The position numbers and the translations under genes are program-made. Source: Odobenus rosmarus divergens (lineage: Eukaryota; Chordata; Mammalia; Carnivora; Odobenidae). Taken from it: 64,000 nt of DNA. Of this stretch, positions 59,696-64,000 are shown one piece after another. Positions within the stretch are counted from its first letter, which is position 1. Each line of letters starts with the position of its first letter. The stretch lies in assembly GCF_000321225.1 (NCBI RefSeq), contig NW_004450943.1, positions 112,518-176,517 on the forward strand, read 5' to 3'. Below the pieces are notes generated by a model, which made no database searches, was not told the DNA's origin, and saw only the letters and a list, made by a program, of their open reading frames with translations.

Positions 59696-60352
59696 TGATA
59701 GCTCATCCAGGAGTCTAACCCTTGACATATTCAAGCAAAGGAATTGTTCTAAATGGGCTTAAATGGTCCCACATTTTGAAAAGTCATTCATGTCATTGTG
59801 AAGTGTAGTTTGCTCTTGTAGCAGCTTGTGGCAGTGTGATGGGCAGAACTGCAAAATTGTAAGTAGCTGGTTTGTGAGGTTGACCCCCAGCAAGGAAGGA
59901 TGTTGTGGACTGAGGCAGCCAGTCTCAGAGGTGCCGCAGAATACTGGTTCTGATATGGAATGCCTGGTAAAATACATGAGCTGTGAAGGTTTGGGGTCAT
60001 GTTTTTTGAGAGGAAAATATGATTTTAAAATATTGACTTGTGATTATGAAAGTATATGTATTATGTTTGTCATTTCTTAGCCAATATAATAGAGAGCAAA
60101 ACCAGAGGCCAGCATCTAGAAAATGTCGGGACTGAACTGGCTTTTCTTTTCTATTACTGTGGTCTCTTGGAGTTAAGACTTGTAAACTCTGGAAATACTA
60201 TCAATTAGGAACAGGTTGGGTCCCAGGCAGTTTTGGTAAACGTCCATCCAATATGTGGCAAATGTGGGGACTGATGAAAACTCAGGATGTGAACAGTTGC
60301 TGGATCCACTGAAGACCTTAGTATTCTGGAGAGGAAATACACCTTAACATTT
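59696..60352. other. Non-coding stretch, no gene seen
   Basis: Unique text without recognisable repeats or genes. Confidence 0.4.
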
Positions 60353-60394
60353 TCTTCCTCCCTCCCTCCCTCCCTCCCTTCCTCCCTTCCTTTC
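60353..60394. repeat. (CCCT)n tract
   Basis: About ten CCTC/CCTT units. It joins directly to the poly-T/A-rich end of the L1 at its right, so it may have grown from that L1's poly-A tail. Confidence 0.93.
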
Positions 60395-60992
60395 CTTATT
60401 TTATTTAAATTTAATTAGTTAACATATAGTGTATTATTAGTTTCAGAGGAAGAACTCAGTGATTCATCCGTCTAGTCTAACACCCAGTGCTCATTACGTC
60501 ACCTGTCCCACTTAATTCGCATCACCCAGTCATCCCATTCCCCCCCCTCTCTCCAGAAATCCTCAGTTTGTTTCCTATGGTTAAGAGTCTCTTATAGTTT
60601 GTCTCCCTCTCTGGTTTCGTCTTACTTTATTTTTCCCTCTCTTCCCCTATGTAGATTGCTTTGGGTAGTACATTTCAACATTTTAATAATATTTGTCCTT
60701 CTGATCCATAAGCATGGAATGTTTTTCCATTTCTTTGTGTCCTCTTCAATTTCTGTCATCAGTGTTTTATAGTTTTCAGAGAACAGGTTTTTCACCTCTT
60801 TGGTTAGGTTTAGTCCTAGGTATCTTATGATTTTTGGTACAGTTGCAAATGGGATTGATTCCTCGATTTCTCTTTCTACTGCTTCATTATTAGTGTATGG
60901 AAATGTGACAAATTTCTGTATATTGATTTTGTGTCCTGTGACTTAAATGTGTATCGGTTCTAGCAATTTTTTTGGTGGAGTCTCTTGGGTTT

Positions 60993-61168
60993 ATTTATTT
61001 ATTTATTTATTTGAGAGAGAGAGAAACAGCATGAGAGGGGAGAGGGTCAGAGGGAGAAGCAGGCTCCCAGCTGAGCCGGGAGCCCGATGCGGGACTCGAT
61101 CCTAGGACTCCGGGATTGCGACCCGAGCCAAAGGCAGTTGCCTAACCAACTGAGCCACCCAGGTGCCC
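60993..61168 (-). mobile_element. CAN-SINE inserted in L1 RT region
   Basis: (TTTA)n tail at the left, 'GGGAGCCCGATGCGGGACTC' inside and head 'TGAGCCACCCAGGTGCCC' at the right. The L1 word GGGTTT lies on both sides (60987-60992 and 61169-61174), a short target duplication. It shares the transcriptional orientation of the L1. Confidence 0.95.
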
Positions 61169-61305
61169 GGGTTTTCTATATATAGTATCATGTCATCTGC
61201 AAATAGTGAAAGTTTGGCTTCTTCCTTGCCAGTTTGGATGCCTTTTATCTCTTTTTGTTGTTTGATTGCTGGGGCTAGGACTTCCAACACTATGTTAAAT
61301 AACAA
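61169..61305 (-). pseudogene. L1 ORF2 RT palm fragment with FADD motif
   Basis: The minus-strand frame encodes [38 protein letters not shown] and ILYIENP, the LINE-1 reverse-transcriptase palm with the catalytic pair FADD intact. The frame then runs into the SINE ([14 protein letters not shown]) and stops at 61102. It is not in frame with the upstream RT fragment at 61434-61865. Non-functional. Confidence 0.93.
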
Positions 61306-61433
61306 CAGTGAGAGTGGACATCCCTGTCTTGTTCCTGAGTGTAGAGGAAAAGCTCTTAGTTTTTTCCCATTGAGGATGAAATTAGCTGTGGGCCTTTCAT
61401 ATATGGCCTTTATTATGTTGAGGTATGTTTCCT

Positions 61434-61865
61434 CTAAACCACCTTCTTGAGGGTTTTTATCATGAATGGATATTGTACTTTGTCAAATACTTTTTCTGCA
61501 TTTATTGAAATGATCATATGATTCTTATCCTTTCTTTTATTAATGTGGTGTATCATGTTGATTGATTGGCAAATACTGAACAACCCTTGCATCCCAGGAA
61601 TAAATCCCACTTGATCGTGGTGAATGATTCTTTTAATGTATTGTTGGATTTGGTTTGCTTGTATTTTGTTGAGGACTTCTGCATCCATGTTCATCAGGAA
61701 TATTGGCCTGTAGTTCTCTGTTTTAGTGCAGTCTTTATCTGGTTTTGGCATCAGGGTAATGCTGGCCTCATAGAATGAATTTGGAAGTTTTCCTTCCTTT
61801 TCTATTTTTTGGAATAATTTCAGAATAGGTAACGCTTCTTTAAATGTTTGGTAGAATTTGCCCAT
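61434..61865 (-). pseudogene. L1 ORF2 RT finger fragment (143 codons)
   Basis: Encodes the N-terminal reverse-transcriptase region of LINE-1 ORF2p: [40 protein letters not shown], then [37 protein letters not shown] and [19 protein letters not shown]. In motif A the usual IDAEKAFD reads INAEKVFD, so the first, catalytic Asp is replaced by Asn. The frame stops at 61434 before reaching the palm. Homologous L1 text continues further right, upstream of the apparent start codon, so that start is not real. Confidence 0.94.
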
Positions 61866-62063
61866 GAAGACATCTGGCCCTGGACTTTTGTTTTTTGGGA
61901 GTTTTTTTTTTTTTTTTTTTTATTACTGATTCAGTTTCTTTGCGGGTTATCAGTCTGTTCAAGTTTTCTATTTCTTCCTGTTTCAGTTTTGGTAGTTTAT
62001 GTTTCTAGGAATTTATCCATTTCTTCCAGGTTGTCTAGTTTGTTGACATACAGTTTTCCATAA

Positions 62064-63870
62064 CAAATAAACTGTTTGATGCTAGCAACTTGGCAGTAGA
62101 GTTGGGTCTTAAACCCAGGTTTGTTTCTCTTCTAGCGTTTTGGCCTTTATTCTTGTCCCCTGCCTTCACCTAAACTACTATTTTCACTCTGGCTCTCTGG
62201 GTTTCCTTGGAGGATTCTGGATATTTTCTTTCAAGGCTTCCCTGTCTCATTTATAGCCCTCTGCTGCAGAGAACATCTGGCCTGGTCAACGTTCATGCAC
62301 TGCAGCCACTACTCAGGGTCCCGGGCTTTGCCTTTTTCCAGATTCTGGATGCCTTGTAAATGTGGCTTTATCATGTTGAGTCTGAGCTTAGCTGCTGCCT
62401 CATTCACAGCATCCCCTTCATCTCAGGGATCCTTTCTTAAGCCCAAACTTCCTAAAAACCTATTTCCTTTGAGGGACAGGTGGATCCCACTTGTTGCATC
62501 CTTCCAGATCTGTGCCTTCTGGTCCCTAGTTCATCCCCCAGCTCTTTCTTGCACACTCCAGGATGTGTCTTTGTGAGGAGATCACTTTAAATTTGTACTG
62601 TAAAATCTATGTTTAAATGTTAGGATAAAATATTCCATGATAAGAGATATGGATGCTTTATAAAAGACTTTTGGGAATGACTTAGGTCAGAAACCGCTCA
62701 AAATGTGTAGGTTGTGTGGGTGGCAAAAATGTAAATTTCGAGTAAAACCTAGCCAGCAGCTACTGCCGGAAACACCTAACTGGAGGGAATATGTCTCTAG
62801 GAGTTGAGAAGAAAGCTACTTTCACTGAAGAATATTACGAGTCATGGAATTTTCACACTTAAGCGGCATGATTTTTCTTCTTTCTCAGCTTCTGCCAATT
62901 GAAAGAAAGAGAAGAAGAATGAGAGGGAGGTGGAGAGGACACACTTCTCCATCTTTCTGATAGTTCCTTCTCATGGCTGACAAAGAAGCCTTGAATGCAG
63001 AAAAGTTATCAGCAACTATAGACCTGGCTTAGAAGGGCTTTTGATGTCATGCTTTTCTGAATTCTTAGGGATGTTTCCCAGGCCTTGACGGGATGTGATA
63101 CATGATAAAATATAAGGTGATTTAGAAAGGGTCTGTGCCAATATATCTTCTGCAGTTGTGGACTCACTGCCCCTTCCTCAGGTGTAGTCACTTACCTGGT
63201 TTTACCTGAAGACCCTGTGCTGCTTATACCTTGGCCTTGGTCCACCCCCAAATAGGAAGTATATAAGAATCTTCAGGTTAGGTCAGACATTTCTGTTATG
63301 ATCTTCTTGGCCTGTGGCAGAGTTGACCGAAAAATGCACTGGAAGACACTGAAATTGATTTCTTAACTGCTTTGATCAATAATCATGCCATTAATACATG
63401 CAATATTCAGTTGTTTAATATATGCACTTAAATAAAAGAGAAAAATGGAAAATTCGCTGTTCAGTTCTTGATCTCCATAAGCCTTGTGATCAAAGTACCC
63501 TACTAGGGGATGTTAAGAGTCCAGAGTCCAGCCTTTTTGAATAATTCCTTACACAACCAATGTCCGGAGATGTGGTTGACATTGCTTCCACCTCCTGTCC
63601 AACAACTTACTCTACATACCCCTTCCAGCCAGTGTTCTCATCCCTGAGTCTTCATGTCTTCAGTCTCTCCTCTCTTGTTTACCCACAGATCAGACTTCCT
63701 AAAATATCACTTGTCCCCCAGTTATCCCTCATGAACATTAGCTTATGTGGACATTCCTGCCTAAGAGATGGATCTGAGCTCTCCAGTCTATGGCCAGGCC
63801 TTGCTGTGCGTCCAAACCAATTACATCTACTTCCAGTATAGACACCCAGGCCCAAGAGCTTTATTTAGTT
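62064..63870. other. Largely unique non-coding stretch
   Basis: No gene or transposon recognised. The reading frames (up to 93 codons) have no family resemblance. Confidence 0.4.
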
Positions 63871-64000
63871 ACTTTTTAAAAATTTTTTTATTGTTATGTT
63901 AATCACCATACATTATATCATTAGTTTTTGATGTAGTGTTCCATGATTCATTGTTTGTGCATAACAGCCAGTGCTCCACGCAGAATGTGCCCTCTTTAAT
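63871..64000 (-). mobile_element. Carnivore L1 3' end, antisense, cut by the window edge
   Basis: A T/A-rich tail at 63871-63895 is followed by 'TTAATCACCATACATTATAT', 'TTTGATGTAGTGTTCCATGA' and 'GCCAGTGCTCCACGCAGAAT', the same 3' UTR as at 44.5-44.6 kb. The rest of the element lies beyond the window. Confidence 0.92.

Larger units (their letters stand above)
60395..62063 (-). mobile_element. LINE-1, internally deleted, antisense, carrying a SINE
   Basis: A carnivore-type L1 3' UTR lies at 60395-60650 ('GTTAACATATAGTGTATTAT', 'CCTCAGTTTGTTTCCTATGG'). It joins abruptly at about 60652 to ORF2 text from the region just after the RT ('GTAGATTGCTTTGGGTAGTA'), so the ORF2 C-terminal part is missing. 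ORF2 then runs in order to the RT fingers and ends near 62063 by 5' truncation. A SINE splits the RT at 60993-61168. Confidence 0.88.

Overview
This 64 kb window is mammalian nuclear DNA, most likely from a carnivore. The clearest evidence is eight SINEs of the carnivore tRNA-derived (CAN-SINE) family, which have the GTGGCTCAG head, a pyrimidine-rich middle and an (AAATA)n/poly-A tail. Carnivore-type L1 3' ends are also present. The SINE heads read like arctoid or general carnivore copies (bear, seal, mustelid and relatives). They do not match the young dog SINEC_Cf or typical felid copies, so Arctoidea is a moderate-confidence inference. The rest of the sequence fits: AT-rich, CpG-poor, many diverged MIR, L2, L1, DNA-transposon and LTR remnants, and microsatellites.

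I found no supportable host protein-coding exon, tRNA, rRNA, snRNA, CpG island or processed pseudogene. The open reading frames are short and mostly random. The only recognisable protein-coding matches are decayed pieces of LINE-1 ORF2: a 279-codon C-terminal fragment at about 45.1-46.0 kb, its frameshifted continuation at 44.8-45.0 kb, a reverse-transcriptase piece at 53.9-54.3 kb, and reverse-transcriptase pieces at 61.2-61.9 kb. Each carries damage. The window is therefore intergenic or intronic.

Layout: 0-10 kb is mostly unique sequence with scattered MIR/L2 and one plus-strand CAN-SINE. 11-15 kb is old LINE sequence on the minus strand, hit by three minus-strand SINEs. 15-22 kb is unique sequence with MIR and an L2 pair lying tail to tail. 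22-26 kb is L1 debris. 26.6-27.0 kb holds two Tigger-like DNA transposon remnants. 27-32 kb is mostly unique and includes a homeodomain-motif-rich stretch that looks like a conserved non-coding element. 32-36 kb holds a MER5A, a tetranucleotide array, an MLT1-like LTR and two copies of one old repeat. 36-42 kb is mixed old repeats. 43.6-50.1 kb is a nested stack: ancient minus-strand L1, a younger L1 and two SINEs inside it, then another L1 split by an LTR. 53.6-54.4 kb is an L1 with a 5' inversion. 58.3-59.7 kb is L2. 60.4-62.1 kb is an L1 carrying a SINE. An L1 3' end runs off the right edge.

L1 and CAN-SINE insertions lie mainly on the minus strand (7 of 8 SINEs, most L1s). This would fit an intron of a plus-strand gene, but the window alone cannot prove it. 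I saw no convincing previously undescribed system. The best candidates for a second look are the putative conserved non-coding stretches, the nested insertions with clear target-site duplications, and a 24-bp exact duplication.
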